Assembly: GCF_023091745.1 (NCBI RefSeq)
Contig: NC_068913.1
Coordinates: 37,206,501 to 37,270,500, forward strand
Length of the DNA: 64,000 nt
Direction of reading: 5' to 3'
DNA from: Budorcas taxicolor
Taxonomy: Eukaryota > Chordata > Mammalia > Artiodactyla > Bovidae
Shown: piece after piece, positions 1-12,546 of the stretch
Layout: each line of letters starts with the position of its first letter
Numbering within the stretch: position 1 is the first letter of the stretch
Notes under the pieces: model-generated
Databases searched by the model: none
What the model was told of the DNA's origin: nothing
The model's input: only the letters and a program-made list of their open reading frames with translations
Position numbers and translations under genes: made by a program

Positions 1-510
1 ACCTAGATAGCATACTCAAAAGCAGAGACATTACTTTGCCAACTAAGGTCCATCTAGTCAAGACTATGGTTTTTCCAGTAGTCATGTATGGATGTGAGAA
101 TTGGACTGTGAAGAAGGCTGAGCACTGAAGAATTGATGCTTTTGAACTGTGGTGTTGGAGAAGACTCTTGAGAGTCCCCTGGACTGCAAGGAGATCCAAC
201 CAGTCCATTCTAAAGGAGATCAACTCTGGGATTTCTTTGGAAGAAATGATGCTAAAGCTGAAACTCCAGTACTTTGGCCACCTCATGCGAAGAGTTGACT
301 CATTGGAAAAGACTTTGATGCTGGGAGGGACTGGGGGCAGGAGGAGAAGGGGATGACCGAGGATGAGATGGCTGGATGGCATATCTTACTCGATGGACGT
401 GAGTCTGAGTGAACTCCAGGAGTTGGTGATGGACAGGGAGGCCTGGCGTGCTGCGATTCATGGGGTCGCAAAGAGTCGGACACGACTGAGTGACTGAACT
501 GAACTGAACA
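1..510 (+). mobile_element. BovB LINE (RTE clade), 3' end fragment cut by window edge
   Basis: This is the last ~510 bp of a BovB element, encoding the C-terminal part of the RT protein and ending in the (ACTGA)n tail at 495-508. The reading runs MYGCENWTVKKAEH, then a stop, then an arginine-rich stretch near 335-356. Homologous blocks recur at 35640-36167, 50000-50546 and 54540-55047. Frame breaks, including the TGA after KKAEH near 126, make it non-functional. Whether the 5' part exists outside the window cannot be seen. Confidence 0.93.
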
Positions 511-2152
511 AATAACTAAGAACCATTTTTTAAATGTTTATCTTAAGATTATGGCAAAATAGCCAAAATACTGATAATTTAATGCTCTTGATTTCTCATC
601 TGGACACTTGAGAATTAATTCTTTATTCCTGTTCCATGACTCATCCTCCTCACTTCTACTCATACACTGAAGTAATTTTATGAACATAATTCCACTCTTT
701 TTTTTATATATATAGTTTGCTAATAATTCTCCAAGTATTTTCTCTCCCTCTCTCTCCATCCTCACGTCCCTCAATCTTTTAACCTGGAGTCCACAAACTC
801 AAAAGAACTTGATAGATTAAATTGGGGGTTTGTAACCCCTGAAGTAATGTGTAAAAGATTTCTATATAGGTAGATTTGTGCATATATGAGGATATTTTCT
901 CCCCGCTATTAAAAGACATATATTACTTTTTTATTTTACTGTTAGAATTCAAAGCAAGACATTCAAGGGCTTTATTATATTCTAAAAGGAGCTAGTTCCC
1001 TGAAAAGTGTAAGAAACATGGTCCTTGTGTATGACATTTCTCTACTCTTTACTGACTTATAGATCCGCCTGTACCTGAACCTAGCCTCCTTCCAGTACCA
1101 GTTTATTTCCCTTCTTTTTGCTTCATATGCTTCAAGAGATAGGCACCATTTTTAATGCCCTGAAAAGACACCTCTCTTATTTGCCTTTCTGCATTTACAC
1201 AGATTCTTCTCTTTCTACCTTCTCGCAACCCACTCTATCTGGTAAATATTTATGCACACTTTTCAATTGCCTCTTTCTCTAAGAAGTTTGCATGATCCTG
1301 TTAGAAATAGTCCCTTGTGTTCCTCTATCATGTTGAATCCACTATAAATGGACCTGAGTTACATTTATTGCAGTTCTTGTTCATAAAATTTTTCCTAATC
1401 TAGACTGGGAGCTCGAGAGAGAAAGAACTCAAGTGTGTTTAGTTTCCAGCCAGATAGTAGGCATTTAGAGGCACTTTAAAATAAATCAGTGCATGAACTG
1501 ATATACAATGAACACTGAGGCTTTCTGGGCCAAATAACTTTTCCTACCACTTTATGAAGGGATAAATTTGGTTCAAAAACAAAGACAAATTTTACTGGGC
1601 TATAGTAGACATAGTAATGACTTCTCAGACCATATCTTAATTTCTGGAACCCATGAATATATTGCTAAAATGCATTGGTGGAAGTTAAGTTATAGATGAA
1701 ACTAATGTTGCTAAGGAGGTTAAGTTATAGATGAAATTAAGGTTGAAATTAAGGTTGACCTTACAAAACAGAGATTATCCTGGCTTATCCCGGTAGGCCC
1801 ATGATCTTCAAATGGGTCTTAAATTGAGAAGAGTCAGAACCTGAGAGATGGCATCAAGGGGAAAGTCTGACTGGCCATGGCTAGCCGTGAAGATGGAGAA
1901 AGGAATCACAAACCAAAGAATACATGCCAGCTCTAGAAGTTGAAAAGGGCAAAAAAATAGATTTTTCTCCCGGAGCCTCCAGAAAAGGACACAGCCTGAT
2001 GTATACACCTTGGGTTTTAGTCCAGTGACACCCATTCAGTTCCAGACTTCCAGACCGTTCCACTAAATCTGTGGTAATTTGTTACAGTAAACACATACTC
2101 ACACACACAAACCTGGACTTTCTAACAATACTTCCTATATTTAAAACATCCC
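511..2152. other. Anonymous AT-rich DNA
   Basis: I see no recognisable gene or repeat family here. A small local duplication lies at 1684-1762, where a block starting GTTAAGTTATAGATGAAA occurs twice and GAAATTAAGGTT is then repeated directly. Short open frames in this stretch show no known motif and are taken as chance. Confidence 0.5.
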
Positions 2153-2610
2153 TGCTATGAATTGAATTGCATCCTCTCAAGAGACATGTTTAATTCCAAA
2201 ATCCCAGGATTCAAAATGTGACCGTATTTGGAAATAGTGTTGTTGGTAGATATAATTAGTTAGGATGAGGTCATATTGGATGAGGGTGGGTCTTTACTTT
2301 ACTACGACACAAGTCTTTTTAATGAGGGGAAATAGACAAAAAAGAGAAGACAGCCATGTAACAACAGGCAGAGATCCAAATGATGCTTTTACAAGCCAAA
2401 GAACTCTAAGAATTGCTGGCAAACTCCAGAATCTGGAAAAGGCAAAGAGAATTTTCCTCTACAGGCTTTAAAGGGAACACAATCCAGGCAGAATCATCTT
2501 GTCAGAATTTTAGCCTCCAGAATTGTGAGAAAATAAATTTCTGCCTTTTTTTTTCAAGCCACCCAGTTTTTGCTTTGTTACAGTAGCCCCAGGGGAACCA
2601 ACACTAATAC
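2153..2610 (+). repeat. Old ERVL-MaLR LTR (MLT1-like)
   Basis: The block begins TGCTATGAATTGAATTG and ends ..CAACACTAATAC. It carries the typical MaLR landmarks in order: a 'GTGACCGTATTTGGAAATA' stretch, an 'AAGCCAAAGAACTC' block near 2395, 'GCCTCCAGAATTGTGAG' near 2512, an AATAAA signal near 2532 and 'AAGCCACCCAGTTTTTGC' near 2559. This order is that of MLT1-type LTRs known from all placental mammals. The divergence is high, as expected for an insertion that predates ruminants. No internal region adjoins it. Confidence 0.75.
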
Positions 2611-4129
2611 CTCATAACCTGAATTCTAATTTCAAAGTGTTGTGTATTCATCAAATTTCTCTTTCAAGATTTCTCACGATCACTTTCAAAAATTAAACAT
2701 ATTCTTCAGGTTGTTGCAGCATTTGCTACATTAACACAACACAGATTTGACATCCAAATATTGAGTTTGCAGGAGTCGAGGAGCAAACAATTAGGCTCAA
2801 ACAGCTGACTCTACTCATGCGTCAATGAATTATCTGCTATAAGCCCCACAATATGACCTCAGAAGGAAACCAGATCAAAAGAGACAGGTCAAAAATTTTG
2901 TTTTAACATTCATGAGTTTTGTTTTAGTGAACAGAACAGGAGAAAGATATAGAGGCATTAGTATATATCATCAAAGTTGGAGTTAACAACATCTGACAGG
3001 TTAACCACACACACACACAAAATCTCCTTAAACTTCAAATTTCTCCAAAATTTCTTTTAGGCCAAAGGGGGGGAAATGGTTTTGTAACTATTCCTGAATC
3101 TTTTTATTTAATTTAAAACTGATCAATAATAGTATCTGTAATGCAACAAGTTTGTCTTCTAAACCACTGTATCCCAGTGTTCATTTCTTCTAAATTTAAG
3201 TATTTATTTTATACTTTTTGCTTAGTGGTTAATCATGAAATACTTTGTTAAATCTCCTGTTATGAATTCTTGCTTTTCATATTATGAAATACACCTGTTC
3301 CTGTTGAAGTCAGAGGCAATACAAAGACAATTGGTGATTACTGCAATCTCTGTTAATCTCCATACACAGGTACTCACACATGGATGATCAAAATTCCTTA
3401 TGAAATCATTCACTTTTTCACAATGGCTTCAAATCCTTTTGAAAAGAATGTCTAAGGAAAAAGTACAACTACTTATAAAACAGATAGCTATAAACTTAGG
3501 TCTCTTTTTATTTAGTATATAAAAATCAAAAGTAAAGAAGCGATTTTGCTTTTCTTAGTTTTATTAATACAAGTAGACTAAACTCTTGTGTTGCAAACAC
3601 TGCTTTTAAGAAACTCCTGGCCAAATGATTTTCAAATAAGTTTGAGTTTATTAGGAAATGCTGATGGATCATAGTAGATGAAAGCCCCAGCTGAAATAAT
3701 GACATGGTACTAACAGCCTTGGTAAACTAGGCTTAATTACATAGAGTAACCAAGCTCAGTTAATGATTATTTTACAATTCTACCGTATTTGTTTGAACAT
3801 CATAATGTGTTTTTAATGTACATTTGCCAAGATTTAAACTCCAGTACCACATCAAAACTGAGTTGACATTAATCGCATGATGAGGTAAATTTTAAAAAGT
3901 ATAGATGTGATCAATATGTCTTTCAAATATATCCAAACATATGGTTCCTTGAAACTATTCTTAAAATTAGTATTCTCAGTGTTTTTTACTGATTGGTTCT
4001 TAAAATCAGATTCTTTCTTGAAATTTTGCATTAGAATTCAAACAAAATCTTTGGCAAATGTTCAACTAATGTATATTATTACTTTCAAATTTGTTTACTT
4101 TCCCAATAAGAAATGAATAATGTCCACGC
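2611..4129. other. Anonymous AT-rich DNA with a short (CA)n
   Basis: There is a short CA run at 3005-3018. I recognise no gene, SINE or LINE. An open frame of 69 codons at 3907-4116 is hydrophobic and low in complexity and is not supported as a gene. Confidence 0.5.
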
Positions 4130-4532
4130 TGAATTAGTGTGCTGTGGTTGCCATCACAATACCCAGACAGGGTTGATTACACAACAGGAATTTATTTCCT
4201 TATAGTTCTGGATGCTATAAGTCCAAGATCAAGATATCAGTGGACTTGCCTCCTCCTGAGAGCTTTGAGGGAGGGAACTGCTTTAGGCCTCTTTGCTTGG
4301 CCATCTTTTTCCTGAGCCTCACATCATCTTCCCTACATATATGTCTGTGTTCATATTTTCTCTTCTTATAAGAATACCACTGAAACTGGATTACAACCAA
4401 CCTAAATGACTTCACTGTGACTTAATCACCTTTGCAATGAACCCTCCTCCAAATATGGTCAGATTCTGAAGTACTGAGGGTTAGGACTTCAACATAATTT
4501 GGTGGGAAGAGGGCATAATTCAGCTCATAACA
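4130..4532 (-). repeat. Old ERVL-MaLR LTR (MST/MLT1-like), antisense
   Basis: Read on the plus strand, this shows the reverse-complement landmarks of a MaLR LTR. They are 'GCTGTGGTTGCCATCACAATACC' near 4140 (in part), 'CAACAGGAATTTATTTCC' near 4182, 'AGTCCAAGATCAAG' near 4220, 'CTTATAAG' near 4365 and 'GGTTAGGACTTCAACATAAT' near 4480. The same order recurs in the better conserved copy at 56201-56579. The subfamily is not certain. Confidence 0.7.
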
Positions 4533-4748
4533 CAAGCATAATTCACACTACAGTGTTTACAAGACTTTAAGTAGCTATAAATCCTTTGAATTAAAAAATA
4601 ATCTTTTTATGCTTAATGTACAGTGGCGGAGAACTGTATTTTCAAAATCTTGATATTACTTTAGGAAAATAGATATGTTAGCAAAACATAGTAAGCATTG
4701 TCTATGAAGTGTTAATTTTCACACTAATTATATCTGGGATTTTCACCA

Positions 4749-4949
4749 TTTGAGATGAGCACATAAATTTGTTGTTTAGTCACTAAGTTGTGTCTGATTC
4801 TTTGCAATCCCATGGACTGTAGTCTGCCAGGCTTTCCTGTCCTTTACTGTCTTCTGGAGTTTGCTCAAATTCATGTCCATTCAGTGGACAGTGATGTTCA
4901 GTGATGCTATCTAACCATCATCATCCTTTGAGACGAGCACATAAAGTTG
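4749..4949 (-). mobile_element. BovB-derived 3'-end insertion (4772-4926) with 23-bp target-site duplications
   Basis: The core 4772-4926 matches the antisense terminal part of BovB: 'GTCACTAAGTTGTGTCTGATTC', then 'CCATGGACTGTAG', then a block around 'GGAGTTTGCTCAAATTCATG'. It is flanked by direct repeats of 23 bp at 4749-4771 and 4927-4949 with two mismatches. These are target-site duplications and prove retrotransposition. The divergence from younger copies in the window suggests an older insertion. It could be called a BovB 3' fragment or a derived SINE. Confidence 0.8.
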
Positions 4950-6235
4950 ACAAGAACCCAAAAGTTTGATCTTATAAGTAAAAATGAACTGTTTCTTATG
5001 CAGTGAAACAGACAACACCAACCAAGGGAACTCTAGATTTAAAGCTGTAAGTGTCAATTTGAAGTTGATTTTGGAACATGACCAATCTCCAACTTCATTC
5101 TTTTACACTAATGTTTCAGTCACAACCAAGTATAAGATACACAACCTTATGCTTAGGGCCATACTACTACCTTCTCTGAGCTCTGATTTCCAGGCACAAG
5201 TTCCTTCTTGATCTCCTAAAAATAATTTCTAGCCTTATTTTTTTAATTCATGGAATTCTATTAGTAGTTATGTTTAATAAGAAAAAAAAATTCTTGGAAA
5301 TAAATCATATTAATTTGTAAATCTTCCCTGAGATGAATGATTTTGGTCATAGTATGTCCTCACCTGACAGAATATTTGATTTATGTGAGGGTGAGGTTGC
5401 AAGTAAATTCTGAACCTCTATAAAGGAAGAGAGGGAGCAGAAGTAACACCAAGAAGGAAAGGCCAAAAAAGGAGCTAAAATCTCTATTAAAAAAAAAAAA
5501 AAGGATGAAAACCTCAGGATTTTCTTTTAGTCACTTCAAAATTTTGACAGATATTAAATACATATTTTAATGTGCACATTTGTATAGATTTACGTATACT
5601 ATATACGACATATATATAATACAAAGAGAGTCAAAGATAGCAATTCAACTTATATAATAAGGAATAGTATAAAGACAAGAATAAGATTGTATATTTTATT
5701 ATATACTCTGAGTTCAGAAAACTTGAAAATTGGTGGAGGGAGGAGAAGAAAAGGTTAGTTTTTTATATGAAATAGTTCACGTTAATATTAAAAGCCAGTT
5801 AGCCTCATTGAAACATTTTGCATTTTAATCCCACCTACACTCCTTAGTCTTTGATTTTGCAAGAAGGTTTTCAAACAAAATATTCTCAGCAGTTAGCCCA
5901 ATGCCTATTTTCAGGTTTGGATAATTTTATAAAAGATAATATCAATCAGAGCACATTCAGTCCGTCTATTACTCAGTACCCCTACACTAAGGAAATTCCA
6001 GGGTCATTTAATTACCTTCTACATTTCTTTGCAAGTTTAAATGTGAAAGTGAGATGGGAAGCCAAACAGCTGAGGAAGAGTAACCATAAAAGAAGAGGCA
6101 AACTAAATGCAATAAACCTGATCTTGAACACAAATGCACACAGCTGTGCAGTCCTCAGGCCCCAGAGAGCCTGTCTAAGTGTAATGCAATATTAAGGAAA
6201 AACATCCATGTTCTCTGGAAGAAGCTTCTCCATGT
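4950..6235. other. Anonymous AT-rich DNA
   Basis: No gene or repeat family is recognised. There is a poly-A run near 5489 and an AT-rich microsatellite-like stretch near 5590-5625. A 114-codon frame at 5851-6195 has no recognisable domain or splice context. Confidence 0.5.
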
Positions 6236-6410
6236 CTTCCTTTGCTTTCTTATACCAAAATAATCTCAGATTTTCCATTTCTTCCTTTGCTTTCTTATAC
6301 CAAAAAATCTTAGATTTTCCATTTCTTCTTTTGCTTTCTTACACCAAAATATCTTAGATTTTCCATTTTTTTTTCTTTCCTTTCTTACATAAAGAAATCT
6401 TAGATCACAA
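6236..6410. repeat. Minisatellite, about 4 units of ~45 bp
   Basis: A unit containing 'CTTCCTTTGCTTTCTTATAC' followed by 'ATCTTAGATTTTCCATTT' starts at 6236, 6281 and 6325, with a diverged fourth copy near 6370. The spacing is 44-45 bp. The first three units are nearly identical apart from a few substitutions and one indel, so the array looks recent compared with its surroundings. Confidence 0.85.
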
Positions 6411-8074
6411 AACAGGATGCATTTAGAAGTGCTTCCTCTCTTTGAATGATCCCTCAGTCTTGAAAGCCCAGGTTAAGAAAAAAAAAAAAAAAACTATCAG
6501 GTTCCTATTCTCATTCCAATTATTACCTTATGCTGAGTTATTTCTGTGGTGTTCAACAATTTAGAATAATACTTGGACAATGAGTACTGACAATTGTTTA
6601 GAAACTTGAAACAATTTCTGGAATATCTATATTAGTAACATATATCCACACATATAATTTAAGAAGGTTTATCATCACTTAATGACAGTGCATCCTACAT
6701 AATTTAACATGCCAAATAAACCTAATTAGTTTAACATCTCTCATTTACAAGGTGAAAAATAAATCTTTTGAAGTTTTCCAGGGGGCCTCTTGGAAATCTC
6801 AGTTACCCATGGTAGGTTAAAAAGGTACCATTTAGAATCTAATTCTTTAAAGTTGCCAAAAAATCAAAAGGTATGAGCATTTTACTAAACAGGATCACTA
6901 ATTATTATGAAACAATCTTTATTTAACTAAAATGATAATAGAAGATTTTATAACAAATACAGACGTTTACACAGTTGTGAATAAAACTTTTTTGATATTG
7001 AAGAGACTGGGTTTCCATAACTAATCAAAAACTTGATAAACAAACAAACAAACTTGGAGCACAGTCAGTTAGTTGATAAGACACAAAATCTTTGCTGTCC
7101 AGGCAGATTATTTCAAGTAAACAAAAATCTTTGTTTATACTTCCTTATTAAGAGTAGACCAGTAGTAAAATAAATAAAACTGCATCCTTTTAATGGAGAG
7201 AAAAGCAAACTAATTTTGCAGCAGTTTTCTTTTGATATTAAAATTAATTAAAAAAACATAATCCATTCCAATATTAGTAATCTTCACCACACATAAAATT
7301 CCTTTCCCAAGATTTCTTTTCCATGAAAATTCTAGAACTTTTTGTGTGCACTTAATTTTGTCGCTTTTTTTTTTTTTTTTGGTCCTATTTCTCATTATGG
7401 ATCAATCATTTCACTTTAGGAGAAAATCACTGTTTTTTCTTTAACAAAAAGATATCTTGATACCTTACCAAAAATCTATTCCACTTTGCTTACATAGAGA
7501 TGCTTCTCTTAATTCTAGTAGTTTTAACTACATATATTAGCTAGAATTATTATCCCTTAGAATCCTTAAATCCTAGTGAAAACTAAGAACTTAACAACTG
7601 CGGACTGTAACATTACCATTCTGTTGATTGACAAAATTTATAAATATATTTCATAATTTCAAGATGTATGTTCTTCACAATAAGCTTTTCATTGTGGCAC
7701 AGAACATATTTGTACTAATAAGCCCGAATACCTTTAGTCCCTCTGTAAAAGGAAGCCAGTGAAGGATAAACCTATGTTCAATAATTAATCTTTCAGTATC
7801 TTATGTTAAGTGGAATTGATCTAGATATTCAATGAATATTCATAATTTAACTTATTTCAGTATAACTTTAAGGCATCAAGTTATCAAAAAGATTTTGAGT
7901 AGACATAAAGTATTTTAAGTAGACATACTATGAAGTTAAATTGTTGAAAAATTCTTAATTATATTTATTGGACTTGTTTATCTCAGTTATATTATTTGAC
8001 TTGTTCTTTATTGTGGTTATATTATTCATGAAAATTTCATAAGAGATTAAGTAGCTAATTGTCATTTTTTGTCA
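6411..8074. other. Anonymous AT-rich DNA
   Basis: Apart from homopolymer runs at about 6478-6493 (A) and 7366-7380 (T), I recognise nothing. The region ends at the 5' truncation point of the BovB that follows. Confidence 0.5.
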
Positions 8075-10970
8075 TGGAGCCAAAGCAAGAACAATACCCA
8101 GTTGTGGATGTGACTGGTGATAGAAGCAAGGTCTGATGCTGTAAAAAGCAATATTGCATACGAACCTGGAATGTCAGGTTCATGAATCAAGGTGAATTGG
8201 AAGTGGTCAAACAAGAGGTGGCAAAAGTGAACATCGACATTCTAGGAATCAGCAAACTAAAATGGACTGGAATGGGTGAATTTAACTCAGATGACCATTA
8301 TATCTACTACTGTGGGCACCAATCACTTAGAAGAAATGGAGTAGCCATCATGGTCAAAAAAAGAGTCCAAACTGCAATACTTGGATACAATCTCAAAAAT
8401 GACAGAATGATCTCTGTTCATTTCCAAGGCAAACCATTCAATGTCACAGTGATTCAAACCTATGCCCGAACAAGTAACACTGAAGAAGCTGAAGTTGAAC
8501 GGTTCTATGAAGACCTACAAGAACTTTTAGAACTCACATCCAAAAAAAGAGATCCTTTTCATTATAGGGGACTGGAATGTAAAAGTAGAAAGTCAAGAAA
8601 CACCTGGAGTAACAGGCAAATATGGCCTTGGAATGCGGAATGAAGCAGGGTAAAGGCTAATAGAGTTATGCCAAGAGAACGCACTAGTCATAGCAAACAC
8701 CCTCTTCCAACAATACAAGAGAAGACTCTACACATGGACATCACCAGATAGTCAACACCAAAATCAGATTTATTATATTCTTTGCAGCAAAAGATGGAGA
8801 AGCTCTATACAAGTCAACAAAAATAAGACCAGGAGCTGACTGTGGCTCAGATCATGAACTCCTTATTGCCAAATTCAGACTTAAATTGAAGAAAGTAGGG
8901 AAAACCACTAGACCATTCAGGAATGACCTAAATCAAATCCCTTATGATTATACAGTGGAAGTGAGAAATAGATTTAAGGGACCAGATCTGATAGATAGAG
9001 TGCCTGATGAACTATGGATGGAGGTTCATGACATAGTAGAGGACACAGGGATCAAGACCATCCCCGTGGAAAAGAAATGCAAAAAAGCAAAATGGCTGTT
9101 TGAGGAGGCCTTACAAAAACAAAGGAGAAAAGGAAAGATATAAGCAACTGAATGCAGAGTTCCAGAGAATAGCAAGAAGAGATAAGAAAGCCTTCCTCAA
9201 TGATCAATGCAAAGAAATAGAGGAAAACAACAGAATAGGGAAGACTAGAGATCTCTTCAAGAAAATTAGAGATACCAAGGGAACATTTCATGCAAAGATG
9301 GGCTCAATAAAGGACAGAAATGGTACAGACCTAACAGAAGCAGAAGATATTAAGAAGAGGTGGCAAGAATACACAGAAGAACTGTACAAAAAAGATCTTC
9401 ACAACCCAGATAATCATGATGGTGTGGTCACTCACCTAGAGCCAGACATCCTGGAATGTGAAGTCAAGTGGGCCTTAGAAAGCATCACTATGAACAAAGC
9501 TAGTGGAGGTGATGGAATTCCAGTTGAGCTATTTCAAGTCCTACAAGGTGATGCTGGGATAGTGCTACATTCAATATGCCAGCAAATGTGGAAAACTCAG
9601 CAGTGGCCACAAGACTGGAAAAGGTCCGTTGTCATTCCAATCCCAAAGAAAGGCAATGCCAAAGAATGCTCAAACTACCGCACAATTGCACTCATCTCAC
9701 ATGCTGGTAAAGTAATGCTCAAAATTCTCCAAGCCAGGCTTCAGCAATACATGAACCATGAACTTCCAGATATTCAAGCTAGGTTTAGAAAAGGCAGAAG
9801 AACCAGAGATCAAATTGCCAACATCTGATGGATCATGGAAAAAGCAAGAGAGTTCCAGAAAAACATCTATTTCTGCTCTATGGACTATGCCAAAGCCTTT
9901 GACTGTGTGGATCACAATAAACTGTGGAAAACTCTGAAAGAGATGGGAATACCAGTCCACCTGACCTGCCTCTTGAGAAGTCTGTATGCAGATCAGGAAG
10001 CAACAGTTAGAAGTGGCCATGGAAAAACAGACTGGTTTCAAATAGGAAAAGGAGTACGTGAAGGCTGTATATTGTCACCCTGCTTATTTAACTTATATGC
10101 AGGGTACATCATGAGAAACGCTGGACTGAAAGAAGTACAAGCTGGAATCAAGATTGCCAGGAGAAATATCAATTACCTCAGATATGCAAATGATACCACC
10201 CTTATGGCAGAAATTGAAGAGCAACTAAAAAGCTTCTTGATGCAAGTGAAAGAGGAGAATGAAAAATGTTGGCTTAAAGCTCAACATTCAGAAAATGAAG
10301 ATCATGGCATCTGGTGCCATCACTTCATGGTAAATATATGGGAAAACAGTGGAAACAGCGTCAGACTTTATTTTTGGGGGCTCCCAAATCACTGCAGATG
10401 GTGATTGCAGCCATGAAATTAAAAGACGTTTGTTTACTCCTTGGAAGGAAAGTTATGACCAACCTAGATAGCATATTAAAAAGCAAAGATATTACTTTGC
10501 CAACAAAGGTTCATCTTCAAGGCTATGGTTTTTCCAATAGTCATGTATGGATGTGAAAGTTGGACTGTGAAGAAGGCTGTGTGCCAAAGAATTGATGCTG
10601 TTGAACTGTGATGCTCGAGAAGACTCTTGCGAGTCCCTTGGACTGCAAGTAGATCCAACCTGTCCATCCTAAAGGAGACCAGTCCTGAGAGTTCATTGGA
10701 AGGACTGATGCTGAGGCTAAAACTCTGGTACATTGGCCACCTCATGCAAAGAGTTGACTCATTGGGAAGGACCTGATGCTGGGAAGGATTGGGGGCAGGA
10801 GAAGAAGGGGACAACAAAGGATGAGATGGCTGGATGGCATCACTGACTCAGTGCACATGAGTTTGGGTTAACTCCGGGCATTGTTGATGTTCAGAGAGGC
10901 CTGGTGTGTTGCGATTCATGGGGTAACCAAGAATCACACATGACTGAGCGACTGAACTGAGCTGAACTGA
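8075..10970 (+). mobile_element. BovB LINE, 2.9 kb, 5'-truncated, inactive
   Basis: This copy lacks only the 5' UTR. The endonuclease (APE-like) part reads from MNQGELEVVKQ at 8182 to about 8850. It has a frameshift near 8560, inside the GDWNAK-type motif region, and a SDHELLIAKF block near 8848. The RT part is open at 9100-9828 (PVELFQ, 'IPIPKKGNAKECSNYRTIALISHA') and 9835-10404 ('FDCVDHNKLWKTL', 'GCILSPCLFNLYA'). The catalytic YADD box has become Y-A-N-D at 10183-10194, which would abolish RT activity. Further frameshifts lie near 10300-10560. The (ACTGA)-type tail ends near 10970. I see no clear target-site duplication. Family knowledge: RTE elements encode one APE-RT protein that nicks target DNA and primes reverse transcription. 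Confidence 0.95.
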
Positions 10971-11303
10971 TCTTTCTTCCTGACAAATTGTTTATCAGAG
11001 ATAATGTGAGCTAATTTTACTTTTAGCAAACCCAGCTAGAATAAAAAGTACTGGTCTACATAATATTTACTGCTGATAACTCTAAAGACATAACTGTTTT
11101 AAATGAACTAACAAATTTACACTAGCTTTTGTTTCTAAAGTTCATCCTAAATGATATAAACTTGAATAAGCTTCTTTACAAATACATCCAGAGGTAGAAA
11201 AAACAAAAATCACACACTTAGAACAAACATACATAGTCACACATAAACATACAGACAGATGCAAAGAGAAATCTTATAGCTTTTGTTTTAAAATATACAT
11301 CTA
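10971..11303. other. Anonymous AT-rich DNA
   Basis: No gene or repeat is recognised between the BovB tail and the next SINE. Confidence 0.5.
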
Positions 11304-11419
11304 TGGATTTCCCTGGTTAGAAGTCTGCCTTTCCACTTCTGGGGGCACAGGTTCAATCCGTGTTAGGGAACTAAGATTCGTAATGGCACAAGACCAACCA
11401 ACATTAAGAAATAAAAAAG
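11304..11419 (+). mobile_element. CHR-type tRNA-derived SINE, diverged
   Basis: This starts 'GGATTTCCCTGG' and continues through a degenerate tRNA-like B box ('GGTTCAATCC' near 11350) and 'GGGAACTAAGATTC', ending in an A-rich tail. The order is the same as in the clearer CHR SINE at 24517-24724. It is old and truncated. Confidence 0.7.
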
Positions 11420-12138
11420 CTGGATCTAAATCATGTTTCTGTCAGATGTCATAAATTAAGGCAACCTGCTCAGACAGTTTAAATTTTTACTAACATCTGT
11501 GAAGTGTGTTAAGATTTTTTTCTTTCACCCACTTCCCAAGAAGACTTCCTTCCTTCATTCTCACCCCCCCCACCCCCCGCCCCTTCTGATAAGAATTACC
11601 TCCTGAAATTTGCATTTCAAAGAGGTGCAAGTTACTCAGTTCCAGGAGTAGACTAGGTAGAACATTGACATCTCAAAAACACAGGGGAAAAGTTTAACTT
11701 TCTCCAAGGATTTTTTTGTTTGTTTGTTTCCTCAATCCATAATTTTACAATACTAAAAAGTATTTATAAACAAATGGCAAAGGCTCTGCCTGGGTATAAA
11801 GGACTGGTGGTCTTTGAATTGCTTCTAAATATTCATTTCTGTTCTGGTAAAGATTTAATTTACAAGGCAAGTATAGTCATTTTTAATTCCTCAAGTAAAT
11901 GGACTGTAACCTGAACAACATCAAAGGGTTGATCCACCCATCCATTTAAATTATTTTCAATTTGCCTCTTTAGATCAAGGAGTGCTAAGATGGAAATCAA
12001 GATTTCTGTTCTCAATTTAGAGCTGTGTGTCTTTGGAATGTTTTTCTTTGCCTCTGGGTACATAATTTCCTTTAGTTTAAGGCAGAAGAGCTAAAACAAT
12101 GTTCCCATCTGGCTCTCAGTATCAGCTTCTGACCCTTG
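11420..12138. other. Anonymous DNA
   Basis: This contains a C-rich stretch at 11563-11583 and a (TTTG)n-like run near 11716-11730. No gene or mobile element is recognised. Confidence 0.45.
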
Positions 12139-12313
12139 TTGTTGTTCAGCCAATAAGTCTTGTCTTCAGACCCCATGGACATGCTCCCTAGGCTTCCCTG
12201 TCCTTCACTATCTCCTGGAGTTTGTTCAGACTCATGTCCTTTGAGTCAGTGATGCCATCCAATCATCTCATCCTCTGTCCTCCCCTTCTCCTCCTGCCCT
12301 CAATATTTCCCAG
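12139..12313 (-). mobile_element. Old BovB-derived 3'-end fragment
   Basis: This reads on the plus strand as 'GTTGTTGTTCAGCC', then 'CCCATGGACATG', 'CTATCTCCTGGAGTTTG' and 'GTGATGCCATCCAATCATC'. It is the antisense of the terminal ~170 bp of BovB seen elsewhere in the window. It is strongly diverged and has no coding capacity. Confidence 0.75.
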
Positions 12314-12391
12314 CTTACGTTCTGACCATTGAGATACTTTAAAAGAAAAACAATAGAAACAAACACTTTCAAATATCTTGCCTGGCTTCAG

Positions 12392-12546
12392 CTGATACAA
12401 ACAGTAAATATTACTGACAGTACTGAACAACACCTTGGCTGTAAGAAATATCCCCAAAAAAAGATACCAGCCTCCCAAGATCCAGAGCCACGATCAAAGA
12501 AAGCAAAAGAAGATTTAGACAATTCCCTGAGAGCTAGGAACAAAAG
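12392..12546 (+). other. Possible orphan exon (uncertain)
   Basis: A 155-bp stretch is open in one frame. It follows an AG at 12390-12391 preceded by a modest pyrimidine-rich run, and ends at CAAAAG|GTAAGA (donor GT at 12547-12548), which fits the mammalian donor consensus well. The acceptor coincides with a codon boundary. The encoded peptide is lysine/arginine-rich and hydrophilic (contains ASQDPEPRSKKAKEDL). An alternative acceptor AG lies at 12419-12420. I do not recognise the peptide, and no partner exon is evident nearby. It may equally be a chance open frame. Confidence 0.2.

Noticed and set aside
5851..6195. 114-codon open frame as a small gene
   Set aside because: It has no recognisable domain, no splice or promoter context and ordinary AT-rich composition. 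A frame of this length is expected by chance in 64 kb.
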